From Perognathus longimembris pacificus (taxonomy: Eukaryota > Chordata > Mammalia > Rodentia > Heteromyidae): a stretch of DNA of 64,000 bases. Numbering within the stretch: the first letter of the stretch is position 1; every line of letters begins with the position of its first letter. This document shows, one piece after another, positions 1 through 10,742 of the stretch. Where the stretch lies: assembly GCF_023159225.1 (NCBI RefSeq), contig NC_063166.1, forward strand, positions 75,828,575 through 75,892,574, written 5' to 3'. Under the pieces are notes generated by a model. The model worked only from the letters and a program-made list of their open reading frames with translations. It did not search any database and was not told the DNA's origin. Both the position numbers and the translations under genes were made by a program.

Positions 1-228
1 GGATAAAAATCAAAGTTTCAAAAGAGGGCTCAGCCTGTCACCAGGATCTAGAACCCAGGACCAGAGCTTAGATCTGCCTCCTGCAGAACAGATAGGGACA
101 TTAAAAACAAATCTTTAGTCACCCCAGGGCCGTGCACATGCGCAGAGTGCTCGGTTTGCACTTTGCTGCATCTCTGCGTGTTGTGGGGCCTTCTGTTGGT
201 TTTGCAGATGAAGAAATCAAGGCTTAGG

Positions 229-230
<2 letters not shown>

Positions 231-267
<37 letters not shown>
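231..267. repeat. (GT)n microsatellite
   Basis: An uninterrupted GT run in the last intron of R3HDML, about 120 bp before the terminal exon. Confidence 0.95.
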
Positions 268-268
<1 letters not shown>

Positions 269-391
269 CCCCTTCCAAGGTCGCATGGCCAATGATCCCA
301 GTAATGAAATATGGATTGGATTGCTCACTTCAGGGTCTTTAAAATTTTTTTGTCCCCTGACCCTGTTTTCCTGGGGCCTTTTCTCTTTCAG

Positions 392-525
392 GGGCAACTG
401 GATTGGAGAGGCACCCTACAAGATGGGGAAGCCATGTTCCGCCTGTCCCCCCCAGTTATCAAGGCAACTGCAACCGCAACATGTGCTTCTCCGGACTCAA
501 ATCCAATAGGCTTCTGGGGATCTGA
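392..525 (+). CDS. R3HDML: R3HDML terminal coding exon, with apparent frameshift
   Basis: This is the C-terminal end of a CAP-superfamily (CRISP / PI15-like) secreted protein. An AG acceptor after a pyrimidine tract ends at 391. From 393 the frame reads [15 protein letters not shown] then SACPP, the conserved end of the CAP domain. The C run at 447-453 has seven Cs. Read straight through, it shifts into an unrelated tail and stops at 507-509. Removing one C restores a family-like cysteine tail (YQGNC, NMCF, GLKSN from 457) ending at the TGA at 523-525. Human R3HDML lies just upstream of HNF4A in the same orientation, which supports the assignment. Earlier exons are outside the window. The shift may be a homopolymer sequencing error or a real lesion; the sequence alone cannot say. 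Confidence 0.85.
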
Positions 526-599
526 ATTCCCCTGCAGCCCTTGGGTTCTTCGGTGCTGGAACTCTCCCCCAAACTAGGATCCACAAAGAACTTGGAGGA

Positions 600-835
600 A
601 AAAAAAAAAGACTAGGTGCTGGTGGCTCACGCCTGTATTCCTAGCTACTCAGGAGGCTGAGGTCTAAGGAGTGAAGTTCAAAGCCAGCCCCGGCAGGAAA
701 GTCCTTAAGACTCTTATCTCCAATTAACCACCAGAAAACTGCAAGTGGAGCTGTGGCTCAAAGTGGTAGAGCGCTAGCCTTGAGTGGAAAAAGCTAAGGG
801 GTCAGCACTCAAACCCTGTGACCAACAAAAAAGAA
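600..835 (+). repeat. Type A SINE
   Basis: B1-like head (GTGGCTCACGCCTGTATTCC) joined to the tRNA-like body (GTGGCTCAAAGTGGTAGAGC). It sits 75 bp after the restored R3HDML stop, so it may be in that gene's 3' UTR. Confidence 0.9.
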
Positions 836-1051
836 CAGGAGTTGGGCTCCCCCGGGATCTGGATTTTCCTGCCTGGATTCCCTTGTGAGCTATCCAGCAT
901 GTGCCACAAACAAGAACACCCCTTACCTCCCTTTTTAACTCTGGTTTCTGCCAAAAAGACCTGTGTCTTTAATACGCTCCATTCACAGGAAGCAACAGCA
1001 AGCAGTCCAGGCAGCTTGCTTTTGTGACTCAAGCTCCAACCCTGTTAGGTT

Positions 1052-1056
<5 letters not shown>

Positions 1057-1131
<75 letters not shown>

Positions 1132-1350
1132 AAGAGTGTGTGTGTGTGTGTGTGTGTGTGTTAGTACTGGGGCTTGAAGTCAGGGCCTGGGTGCTATCCC
1201 TAAGCTTTTTTGCTCAAGGCTAGTATTCTATCACTTGAGCCACAGCTCCACTTCCAGTTTAATTGGTTAATTGAAGATAAAAGCCTCACAGACTTACTTA
1301 TCCAGACTAGCTTTTGAACCATGTTCCTCAGATCCCAGCCTCCTGGTAGA
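1057..1350 (-). repeat. (GA)n(GT)n plus reversed type A SINE
   Basis: GA then GT runs (1057-1161) abut the tail end of a reversed type A SINE (1162-1350). The microsatellite appears to have grown from the A-tail. Confidence 0.85.
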
Positions 1351-1677
1351 CAGGATGTAAGACTTTCATTATGTAATCTGAAGCTCACCTCCATCCACCA
1401 GACGCCAGCTACCATGGGCAGCCTGTGAAGTTAAGTAGCTCCTTTCACAGTTGAGCAGATTTCAGGTCCAAACTTAAAAAAAATGAAATAAATCTGTGGA
1501 CCTTCACCTCCCACATTGCTTATTACTGGACTGGATCAGACCGAGCACGGGATGCACAGCCCCTTTACTGAGTCTCAGAGTGTATGCCTTAGAGCTGTGC
1601 AGCTTGCTCTCCACGGCCCTGAGGCTGGAGCTCAGGCTCCCAGGTCACCTATCAGAAACAAAGTTGGCCTGAGGGAA

Positions 1678-1745
<68 letters not shown>

Positions 1746-1940
1746 TTCTCTGTGTCCATCTTATACTCTCCTTTTTCCACACTATCTCATTCTATTAAAC
1801 TATTTCTCTTCTCTCCACCCCATCCTACCCAGAGATTGAAGCACACAAAAGTCCCTTTGTCTCCAAGAGATAGTAAAATCTCTTCCCTCAGACCTTGCCC
1901 GACAGCTGCCCCTCCCCCCCCCCCCCCCCCCCCCCCCCCC
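1678..1940. repeat. (CT)n tract and long C run
   Basis: CT repeat at 1678-1750, then pyrimidine-rich sequence and a run of 27 Cs at 1914-1940. Homopolymers of this length are error-prone. Confidence 0.9.
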
Positions 1941-2433
1941 GCCCCGTGCCTAGCCTCCATTCAAATACCTGGGACAGTTCTGCAGGGAAAACAGGTCCCT
2001 TTCGGCAGAGTTATTATGTTGCCGTGGACAGTGAGTCCTCTTCCTTCTTGGCCACCGCATATATCCCCTTCTGCCACCAAGAAAGTCCTTTGAGACTCCA
2101 CACAGTGGCTTTTATCTTGCCCTTTCTCTCAAGCTCTAGGACCATCAAAAACAAGACAAGGAAATTAGGTGATGAGAGAAAAGCAAAGACTAGAAGATGT
2201 GGGGAGGAATGAAGGCCCTAGGCTAGATTAGTGCTCTGACACATACAGATATATTATTAGTCCACTCTTCAGAAGAGAAGAGTGGACCATGAGGTTGTAT
2301 ATCAATTTCCAAATACTGGAAGTGAGTGAAATCAGCAAATCAAGGTTTGTTATTTGCAGATAATATCCTTCCTTTTTTTGGAGAAGGGTATTAAAATATC
2401 TTTTCTTTTGCAAAAGAAAGATGGTAGTAAATA

Positions 2434-2660
2434 GATTTTTTTTTTAATTGGTCACAGGACTTGTACTCTGGGCCTGGGCACTGTCCCTGAGCCCTTCAGC
2501 TCAAGGACAGCATTCTACCACTTGAGCCACAGCGCCACTTCTGGTATTCTGGTGATTATTTGGAGATAAGAGTCTCTGGCTGTCTTTGAACTGTGATCCT
2601 CAGATCTCACACTCCTGAGTAGCCAGGATTACAGGCATGAGCCACAGGTGCCTAGCATAC
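2434..2660 (-). repeat. Type A SINE
   Basis: Reversed copy: T-run, body in reverse (CACTTGAGCCACAGCGCCAC), then the head ending at GCATGAGCCACAGGTGCC. Confidence 0.9.
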
Positions 2661-3057
2661 ATAGATTTCTTTACAAAAAAATTATTAATACCCTTCTAAG
2701 GTACAGCAAAAAGGTTTAAGTCTCAGTCCCAAAGTGTTTTCCTAAAGCATTCTGCAAGTGTAGGTGTTACCAACACCAGTGACATGATGAAATGACTAGA
2801 AAGGAACAGATGTGGAATTTTAATTCAGCTTTACCTATTTCCACCATCTGTGCTATTTCAACTGCTCCACTTTCTCCCCGTGTTCTGGGGGCTGGGATGA
2901 AGACAATCACAACTCCTGATGGTTACTTGCTGCTCTGATCAGGAGTCAGCTGCATTCTTAGTCTCATTAAATAATCATGCCTCTTTTAAATGAAGGGTAC
3001 TGCTATGCCCCATTTCAGAGAGAGAAAACTGGAGGCTAAAGAAGCTGCCTTTACCCT

Positions 3058-3432
3058 ATGCCAGCGGCTCACACCAGTAATCCTAGTTACTCAGGAGGCT
3101 GAGAACTCAGCATTGTGGTTGAGCCAGCCCAGGCTGGAAAGACAAAGAGACTCTTACCTCCCAAAAACTAGTTAGAAAAAAGCCAGAAGAGCTGGGAATA
3201 TGGCCTAGTGGCAAGAGAGCTTGCCTCCTACACATGAAGCTCTCGGTTCGATTCCCCAGCACCACATATAAGGAAAATGGCCAGAGGGGGCGCTGTGGCT
3301 CAGGTGGCAGAGTGCTGGCCTTGAGCGGGAAGAAGCCAGGGACAGTGCTCAGGCCCTGAGTCCAAGGCCCAGGAATGGCCAAAAAAAAAAAAAAAGCCAG
3401 AAGCGGAGCTGTGGTTCCAGTGGTAAGATGCC
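3058..3432 (+). repeat. Type A SINE interrupted by a type B SINE
   Basis: The type A parts are 3058-3188 and 3395-3432. The type B SINE (about 3189-3394) lies between copies of a duplicated GCCAGAAG preceded by As. This is nested insertion of B into A. Confidence 0.9.
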
Positions 3433-3745
3433 ATTTAATCGGCTACATGCAAAGCTCCTCCACCAACTCCTCTCGGCTAAGAAAAGATAGATAGGATTCA
3501 GCAGAAGTTGCCATTGTTGGGTGTGAATTCCAGACAATCCACAAGGTTTGCCATTTCTGATAGGACCTTTGATAAGAGCCCAGAGGACCCAGAGAAGGGA
3601 GTCAGTGGGGCTGGTTCAGGCTGGCAGAGGTGGACGGGGTAAGGACTCCCTTGAGGGCACTGCAGTTAGTATCCTTCTTGTCATACTCTGTCCAGAAGAA
3701 TGGCATCTTTGCTGCTAGAGGCCTGTTTCTGTTTACCATGATGTT

Positions 3746-3842
3746 TGAGGGCTAGAGATGGAGCTCAGAGGTGGAACCCTAGTCTCCCAGGCTCCAGGCT
3801 ATGGGCTAGATCTCTAGCACCACCAAACAAACAAACAAAAAC
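3746..3842 (+). repeat. Old ID-like element
   Basis: Weak resemblance to an ID/tRNA-Ala-derived SINE (GGAGCTCAGAGGTGG ... CTAGCACCACC) with an AAAC-type tail. Confidence 0.5.
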
Positions 3843-5989
3843 AACAAAGTTTGACCCTCCAACCCTATCTCATTTGATCATTCATTGACTCATTCATTCA
3901 ACAATGGGGAGAGTTAACTCCCCATTGAACCAAAGAACCTACTCACAAATTTAACTCAGTGACTGTGCAGGAGCTAAGTTACCACACCCTCTCAGTGTAT
4001 GTAATAGCTTCTACCTCCTCAAGTAGTTCAAAGTATAGCACGAAGCAGTACCTTAGCACGTAGTGGGTGCTATGGAAGTGACAGCTTTGAGCTGTTATGT
4101 AATGGTGCTCATTAATACAGATCAACTGTTGGTAAACTGTAGTCCACCACCAAGTCAAGTCCACTGGTTTCCCTCTCTCCCTCCCTCCCTCCTTCCTTCC
4201 TTGCTTTTTATCTTCTTCCCTCGTTTCTTCCTCTTTTGGGGGGCAGTGGTGGCAATGGAAGGGGCTAAAGGATCTGTAGTGGGCAGGGGCCAAGCCGTGA
4301 ACAGTCAAGGACTTACAGATGGGGAGGAGGAAGATTCATCGCTGTCCTAGCACTGGCATGGGGTGGCCAGGTTTTCCCTAGAGAAGATAATCAGAACGCA
4401 CTAATGAGGGGTAGTTGTGAGGAGGGCGCCAGTGGAAGCTGAGCGCTGGCAAAAGGCAACCTCAGCATCTCAGGTGAGAGATGAGGATGGCTGGAAACAA
4501 GATGGTGGGAGTGGAAACCGAAGTGAATGACATTCTGAGTACTTAGGGGGTGAGATTCGAGGGCTGGGCATCTGGTGGAGATGTCCGTGGATTTCCATTT
4601 TGGCTCGTGGGGAAGGCCTGATCTGGGCTTCTGCTTTCTCTGCGAAAGATGTGAAGACTCATTGCCCTGTGGGAAAGAGTGGAAAAAGAGAGAAAAATCT
4701 GAACTGGAGGTGGAGAGTAGCTGAGAGAGGAGTAGGGAACCTGGGCAGTATGGAAGGGCCCATGGGTGTTGGGGATACACTGGGCCCATCTGTCCCTCTC
4801 GGCGACTTTGTTTCTACTCCAGTCACGAGCAGCTGCCTGGGTGTAGACAGGAAGAAAGCAAAAGGCTAAGGTTCATCCTGCCTTGGGGTTTTGTCAGGAG
4901 ACAAACTGGAAAGACACAGAGAGGCACTGAAGTCAGGAGCTGCTGGCTTGAAACTGGAAGGAAGGCAGGAAGAGAAAGGCCGGAAGAAGCCAAGAGGCAG
5001 GAAGAATTTAGAATGGGAAACAACCTATGAACAGGGGTAAGAGGCCCCTGGGGAGGGTGAGAAAATGCCCTGGAAAAGGAGACCAGGGGCAGAGAGCTAG
5101 GGCCACCCATGAGGGGGCTCTTATTGTAAGGAAATGAAGTAATTTACCTCTCCCTCTTCCCCCCAGAGAAATACAAAATTGGCAGAGTCCTCTGAGCTCT
5201 GAGTTTGCTTTACTGCTTCTCATTTGAGCTCTGTATGATGCAATGAAGACTCTGACTTCCAAATCCCAAGGAGTGGGAGCCAGGCTGGGAACCAAGGGGC
5301 TGTGACCCAAAAGAGCCAGGTGGCAGGTGTATAAGATGTAAGACAACAAACACATAGGAGGTCTCAGACACTCCAATGCAGTCTTCTGTAGCTTGCAAGG
5401 GGAGGGAGGCCAGGGCAGGGCAGGGCAGGGCACCCAGCCCTGGGGGCAGAACCAATGGTTATTCCACCTTTCTCAGCAATACCTATCTCCTCTATCAGTC
5501 CAGTCCCCAGGATAAAGAGATATCTGCTCAGATCATTCCAGTCAAAGGAGTCTAGAGGAAGGCATGGCATACAGTAGATGCACAATAAACCAGTTAGATG
5601 AAACGGGAGGCCGGGGTTGTAATTCCAGCTCCTCTGTGTATCCACCGTGGGCCTCTACACAAGTACTTTTTCCTGGTGCCTCAGTTTACTCACCTCCAAC
5701 TTTCAACTCCGCAAAGTCACTTCCCAGCATCCGCTGGGGCACTGGGTAAACTCAGTTCTCCACCCTCCTTTTCTCCCATCCCTCCCTCAACTTCCTGTAT
5801 CAGGCCACACCCATCATTTACAGTCATAAAACCCCACCCAACTTGGACTCTCACCTTCCCAGCCCCTCCTACTCAGTCCCTTGACTCAAGTTGGGGGACA
5901 GGGGCTGACATCCCTTACTGTCTGACTCTGGGTACCCCCTAACCTTACAGTTCAGGATTAGGGGCTGCGTGGACCTCCCTCTGGCCAGG

Positions 5990-6228
5990 TCGCCGTTGCC
6001 ATGGCAATGGCCGCAGTCCCCAGCCACAGGTTCCCTAAGTGACTGGTTACTGTTTAACATATCCACCCACCCTGGGTGATTAGAAGAATCAATAAGATAA
6101 CCAGGCCGTGGCAGCTGGCGGTGCTCCCTGCCTTCCTGGTGGACTAGCTCCGGGTGGCCCCCGCTGCTGCTGTGTGTGGGCCCCCCCGGCTCCTCCATGC
6201 CCTCCTGTCCAGCTGGATATACTTGACC
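5990..6228 (+). promoter_or_regulatory. HNF4A: HNF4A P2 promoter and exon 1D 5' leader
   Basis: TATA-less sequence immediately upstream of exon 1D. Visible sites in order: an RFX X-box-like palindrome GTTGCCATGGCAA at 5995-6007; an HNF1-like site GTTACTGTTTAAC at 6046-6058; a homeodomain core GATTAG at 6078-6083 of PDX1 type; AATCAATAA at 6087-6095, matching Onecut/HNF6; and AGATAA (GATA type) at 6095-6100. In human P2, HNF1 and PDX1 sites are functional and mutated in some MODY1 families; this order resembles that promoter as I remember it. The transcription start cannot be fixed from sequence. P2 drives the islet, gut and fetal-liver isoforms (alpha7-9). Confidence 0.85.
6197..6226 (+). CDS. 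Upstream ORF in the exon 1D leader (9 codons)
   Basis: An ATG at 6197 opens MPSCPAGYT and stops at TGA 6224-6226, two bases before the HNF4A ATG at 6229. It is in a different frame from HNF4A. If transcription starts upstream of 6197, ribosomes would meet this uORF first, and it would tend to damp initiation at the main ATG. Translation is not shown by the sequence. Confidence 0.45.
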   Translation: MPSCPAGYT

Positions 6229-6277
6229 ATGGTCAGTGTGAACGCGCCCCTTGGGGCTCCCGTGGAAAGTACTTATG
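6229..6277 (+). CDS. HNF4A: HNF4A exon 1D (P2 first exon), coding part
   Basis: This encodes the 16-residue P2-specific N terminus MVSVNAPLGAPVESTY plus the first base of a Gly/Asp codon. It replaces the AF-1 segment made from exon 1A, so P2 isoforms lack the N-terminal activation function. The ATG sits in a good Kozak context (ACCATGG). The donor GTAAGT at 6278 is near consensus. The exon ends in phase 1, as exon 1A does, so both splice in frame to exon 2 at 45249. The reading frame stays open upstream to 6154 but without an ATG, so 6229 is the start. Human has SSY where this has STY, from memory. Confidence 0.95.
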
Positions 6278-6306
6278 GTAAGTGGAGCCAGCTGCTGGCT
6301 CGGGGC

Positions 6307-6321
6307 GGGGGGGGGGGGGGG
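6307..6321. repeat. G run 30 bp after the exon 1D donor
   Basis: Fifteen consecutive Gs in the intron just after exon 1D. It could fold or slip; its length is uncertain in an assembly. Confidence 0.85.
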
Positions 6322-7499
6322 AAGAGACTGGACGGGGTGGGACCATGGTGAGGTTTCCCAGGCCGAGGACACCCTCAATGCCTTTCCTCTGGGCTCAGAG
6401 ACGCCCCGAGGGGTCAACTAGAAGGACAAGACTGGGGCACAGGGAGCAGAATGGGAAGTGAGGGCCCGGAGGGGCGGCCCGAGCCTGCAGGCAGAGCTGG
6501 GTTGTTGTTTTTTGTTGTTGGCCTTTGGCTTTTCTGGGTACGCGAGCCGGGAGGTTTTTCCCTAATTCCTTGGACGATGATGGGCTTGGGGGATCGACCT
6601 GCTTCGCTTCAGCTCTGCAGGCCCAAAGGAAGCTATGTGGCGCCTGGTTCACACAGCCAGCGCAGCGTCCAGCTGGGGGTCCGCACGGGAGAGGACGAAC
6701 CCTGAGTGCGTCGGTTTGTCCCTCCAGACTGCCCTGGGCTCTGGAGGATGTGGGGAAGGGATGAGGTGCGGATGGATGCACCATCCCACGTGGCTGCCGG
6801 GGACTGAGGGTGACACGTGTGTTAGGAGTGTGAAGCTTGGGTGAGAGGCTGGGGAAGTGCTGCCTACCCACTGACTGACAGCCAAGGGCTCAGGCTGGGC
6901 GGTGGTGACCCCCTCCCAAACTGGGGAAGTCACCCTGATAGGCCAGGACTGGTAAATTTAGGTTGGAATGCTTATCCCACTGCTGAAGGGAAAATGGAGC
7001 TGGGGAAGAAACTCCATGTTGCCAAAGCTGCAAGCTGAAGCCCTGTGTTGTTTCCGGATATAGATGGACATATGTACTCTGGGGTTGTATTTGCATAGAA
7101 AATTCCGTGGGAGGCCACCAAGGAAAGTGGTGGCAGCTTTGTTTCTGAGGAGGGAGATGAAAAAGAATGCTTGTTTTTTTTTTTTCCTTTAGGGGGTGCC
7201 GTATTTTGAAATTTTAAAAGTTAGGTGCATTTTGTAAACATTAACTCTTTCATCCCCCCCCCCCCCCACACACACACACTCCTCAGCTTCTAGAATGCAG
7301 TGGATTCTTAGGGTCCTTTGGAACCAGGGCATAAAGCCCTCGACACCCCCCACATGGTGAGGACAGGCTAACTGTCATTGTGGACGCAATGGCCCGTGAA
7401 AAACTGAGACTTATCATTCTGGAGGATTCTTTGCTTTTACTCTCCTTCAAGCCTGGAGTAGCTGCTGGGGAAATAGCCAAAGCTGAACAAGCAAATTGC

Positions 7500-7590
7500 C
7501 TGAGGACCCGTCCACCCACTTGACTAGATGACCTTGACAGAGTTAATCTCCCACTATTTCCTCTTCTGTAAAATGGGAGCAGGGATGAGA
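7500..7590 (+). repeat. MIR-like relic
   Basis: It has the conserved MIR core pattern: GATGACCTTGACAGAGTTAA, a pyrimidine-rich part, then TCTTCTGTAAAATGGGAGCA. Confidence 0.6.
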
Positions 7591-7910
7591 GAAGACAAAG
7601 GCCAGGCATCTTAATCCACAACGGTAAGACTTGGTTTAACCCCTGGCCAGAGGGAGGACTCATAGGCTCCCAAAGAGGCCAACAGAAAGCTGGGAAAGGC
7701 AGTCCCGGCCATCAATCTAGACTAGGCATGAGCAGCAGGCCCCAAAATGTCCCCCCCCCCCAAAAGATAATGTATGCTAATATAAGCTGACAGCCACTCC
7801 CTATCTCCCAGGTCTATCCACTTTGGGGGCTGCCACAGTCCCCTCATCTTAGTCCCTGTGCAGTGCTTATCACACAGCCGAACAGATGGATAGATGGTTA
7901 GAAAGATGTT

Positions 7911-8120
7911 TGGGGCTGGGAATGTGGCTTAGTGGTCGAGTGCTTGCCTTGCGTGCATGAAGCCCTGGGTTGAGTCTTCAGTACTACATAAATAGAAAAA
8001 GCTGGAAGGGGCTCTGCAGCTCAAGTGGTAGAGTGCTAGCCTTGAGCAAAAGAGGCTCAGGGACAGTGCTCAGGCCTTGAGTTCAAGCCCAAGGACTAGG
8101 AAGGAAGGAAGGAAGGAAAA
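7911..8120 (+). repeat. Type B SINE
   Basis: ID-like head (GGGCTGGGAATGTGGCTTAG) plus body, ending in a GGAA-type tail. Confidence 0.92.
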
Positions 8121-8224
8121 GGAGGTGGCCAGTGGCCAGATTCAGTCCAAATCTACAGAAAGAGCCCCTTGGTCTCAGTGGAGCATGTGTGTATGAGGCT
8201 GTTAATAGCTGAAGGGCCCTGCGA

Positions 8225-8463
8225 TTTTTTTTTTTTCTTTTTGTGTCAGTCCTGGGTCTTGAGCTCAAGGCCTGAGTGCTGTCTCTAAGCTTCTTTTGGC
8301 TCAAGGCACTTGTGCCAAAACTCCACTTCTGCCTTTTTTGAAGCTTACTTAGAGATAAGAATCTCACAGACTTTCTTGTCTGGGCTGTCTTCCTGTGGCG
8401 ATCCTCAGATCTCAGCCTCCAGAGTAGCTAGGATTGTAGGCATGAGCCACTGGTACCTGGCTA
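8225..8463 (-). repeat. Type A SINE
   Basis: Reversed copy with a T run, body and head ending at GCATGAGCCACTGGTACC. Confidence 0.9.
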
Positions 8464-9718
8464 GAGCCCGGATTTTCTGGTCAAATAAATCTGAGTTAAC
8501 ATCCTTCTCTTGCTCTATCATTCATTCATTCACTCATGCATGCATATATGCATTGTTCTCGTTTGGGCAGTGCTGGGGTTTGGACTCAGGCTCACACACT
8601 TGCTAGACAAGTGCGTGAGTCTTGAGAATAGTAAAGACCCACAGAAATAGTAGTCCCGTGCAGTCTCCATCAGTCTCAGTGGTTGCATCCTGGCTTTGAT
8701 TCTGAGTAGGACAGTCTTTTCCCCACTGATCTTTGGTGAGGTACCACAGGATCTGGCTTCCCCCCCAGACTTCCAACATTCCCACAGCACTCTCCATTCT
8801 GCTTCCTCGTTTTCATTGTTGTGCATGATTGTGGGTCTGGCTCCACCATTACTCTCTAAACTCCAGGAAGTCTGAATGTCAGTGGTTTGTTTGACTTTGT
8901 CTTTTAAGGTCTCAGTGATTGGCACCAAAGAAATGCTCACTAAATATTTGTTGGATGAGTAAATCTGGAAGGTTTTTAGAAAAAGAGTCCTGAGCAAATA
9001 GTACTGAGCACCAGCCAGAGCCAGGTTCTTCTTTTCCTCCCTGCCATCCTCACGGTGTTGGTTGTTGTACCTTCTGATTGTTCCACGTTAGACCCAAGGT
9101 GGCTTTCCCAGAATTAGGTATCATGTTGGCACTTAAGTGCTTAAAGATGGAAGAAGAATTTCCCACAATGCACTCTTTTTCTAAAGGGAAAAGTCCTCTA
9201 GGAACAGGAACCTCCTCACAGCAGACTCCAAGCTCAGGAAAGCTGGAAACCAAGGTTCTGGTAGAAAAAAACAACAGAAAAGTGGAAGCTAGCTAAGCCC
9301 AGTGATCGCCCTCTCTTGGGGTATGGAAAAATGAGGGCAAGGGGGCTCTTAGTTCTGGGCCTTAGTGCTATTGACATCTTGGCTGGGTAATTTTTCATTT
9401 GTAGAGTGCTGTTCTGCAGAATAAGACATGAGTAGCATCTCTGATCTGTGCTCTACTCCTTAGATGCCACTAACATCTCTCCCCACCAGTGTGCCAACCC
9501 CAAAAGTCTGCAAAAGCCTCACGATGTGTTACCTGGCAACAGAGGCACCACTGGGCAGGGCCTGCCCACAGTTGAGTGTACTGTGACTCACGAGTTATAG
9601 TATTTGCTTTGCCAACTAGGCTCAAACTGAGAGCCAAATTTGGAGCCTCCTTAAGCAAGTATGAGGGTAAGATGTCATGGTGTGCTAGCCTACCTCCTGG
9701 CTTTATTCTTTCCCTATA

Positions 9719-9885
9719 CATTTTTTGGCCAGTCCTGGGTCTTGAACTCTGGGCCTGTGTGCTGTCCCTGAGCTCCTGTACTGTCCTGAAGAGTTTTCTG
9801 CCCAAGCTGGCTTCAAACAGAAATATACAGCTCTCAGCCTCCTGAGTGGCAGGGATGACAGGTGACACACACCAGTGCCTGCTAC
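9719..9885 (-). repeat. Type A SINE with internal deletion
   Basis: The tail and head are present, but the middle of the body (CTCAAGGCTAGC ... GAGCCACAG) is missing. Confidence 0.75.
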
Positions 9886-10389
9886 AGGGGCGGCTTTCTT
9901 AAACTATTTGGGGTCCTGCCACCCAGAATCTCTGTGGGTGTCAAGTCTCTGCCTTATGAAAACTTGAGTTCTCTGTGTGAGTTGGGACCTCTATCAACTG
10001 GACTATGGAGACCCCTGCCTTACTTGGTGCCATTTAGCGAAGGGAGAAGCGATCACCAGAGGGCAACCCATTCATCCACTCATTTTCCACTTGTTCATTT
10101 CTACAACCAATGTCTATGGGGATTATGGTGTACAAGAATTTCTGCCAGGAACGGGGGGAGAAGAAAAGTTGGCTGCAAACCTTAGGCAGCGCTCAGTTTG
10201 GTGGGATCACAGACCAGTGAGCTGAGACCAAAGACAAAGAGGCTGATAGGGCCAGATAGGGCCCTGTGGGAACACAAAGGGATGCTGGAGGAGAATGAAG
10301 ACCCCTGCCAGAACTGGAGTCAGCCAGGAGCAGAGAGGAAGAAGAAGGCGTTCTCAATGGAACTTAGCTGCAATTACTACTATCTTTTC

Positions 10390-10742
10390 CCGCCCTCCCT
10401 CCCTCCCTCCCTCTCTCCCTCCCTTCCTCCCTCCTTTCCTTCATTCCTTTTCCTTCCCCCGCTTTCTTTCTTTGGTCCTGGGGCTTGAAATCAGGGCCTG
10501 GAAGCTGTCCCTAAGTTCTTTTGCTCAAGGCTATTGCTCTACCACTTTGAGCCATAGTGCCGCTTCCGGTTTTATTTTGTTTTGTTCATTTTCTTTCTTT
10601 ATTTGTTTATTTTTTGAGTGGGTAATTGGAAATGAAAGTCTCACAGGGACTTTTCTGGCCAGGCTGACTTTGAACTGCAATCCTCACGTCTCAGCCTCCT
10701 GAATAGCTGGGATTACAGACGTGAGCCACTGGTGCCCGGCTT
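10390..10742 (-). repeat. (CCCT)n tract plus reversed type A SINE
   Basis: A pyrimidine tract at 10390-10465 adjoins the tail of a reversed type A SINE (10471-10742), which ends at GTGAGCCACTGGTGCCCGGC. Confidence 0.88.

Larger units (their letters stand above)
526..5989. other. R3HDML-HNF4A intergenic region
   Basis: No coding exon is recognisable. It holds several SINEs, GA/GT and CT simple repeats, a 27-base C run and two short hairpins (each listed separately). About 3850-5990 is nearly free of recognisable SINEs and has only scattered short ORFs without family resemblance. The part nearest exon 1D probably contains upstream elements of the P2 promoter. Confidence 0.6.

Noticed and set aside
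5564..5942. Proline-rich open frames before P2
   Set aside because: Overlapping frames on both strands, no conserved motif, and the interval is promoter-proximal noncoding DNA.
6154..6228. In-frame N-terminal extension of exon 1D
   Set aside because: The frame is open upstream but has no ATG; 6229 has a good Kozak context and matches the known P2 isoform start.
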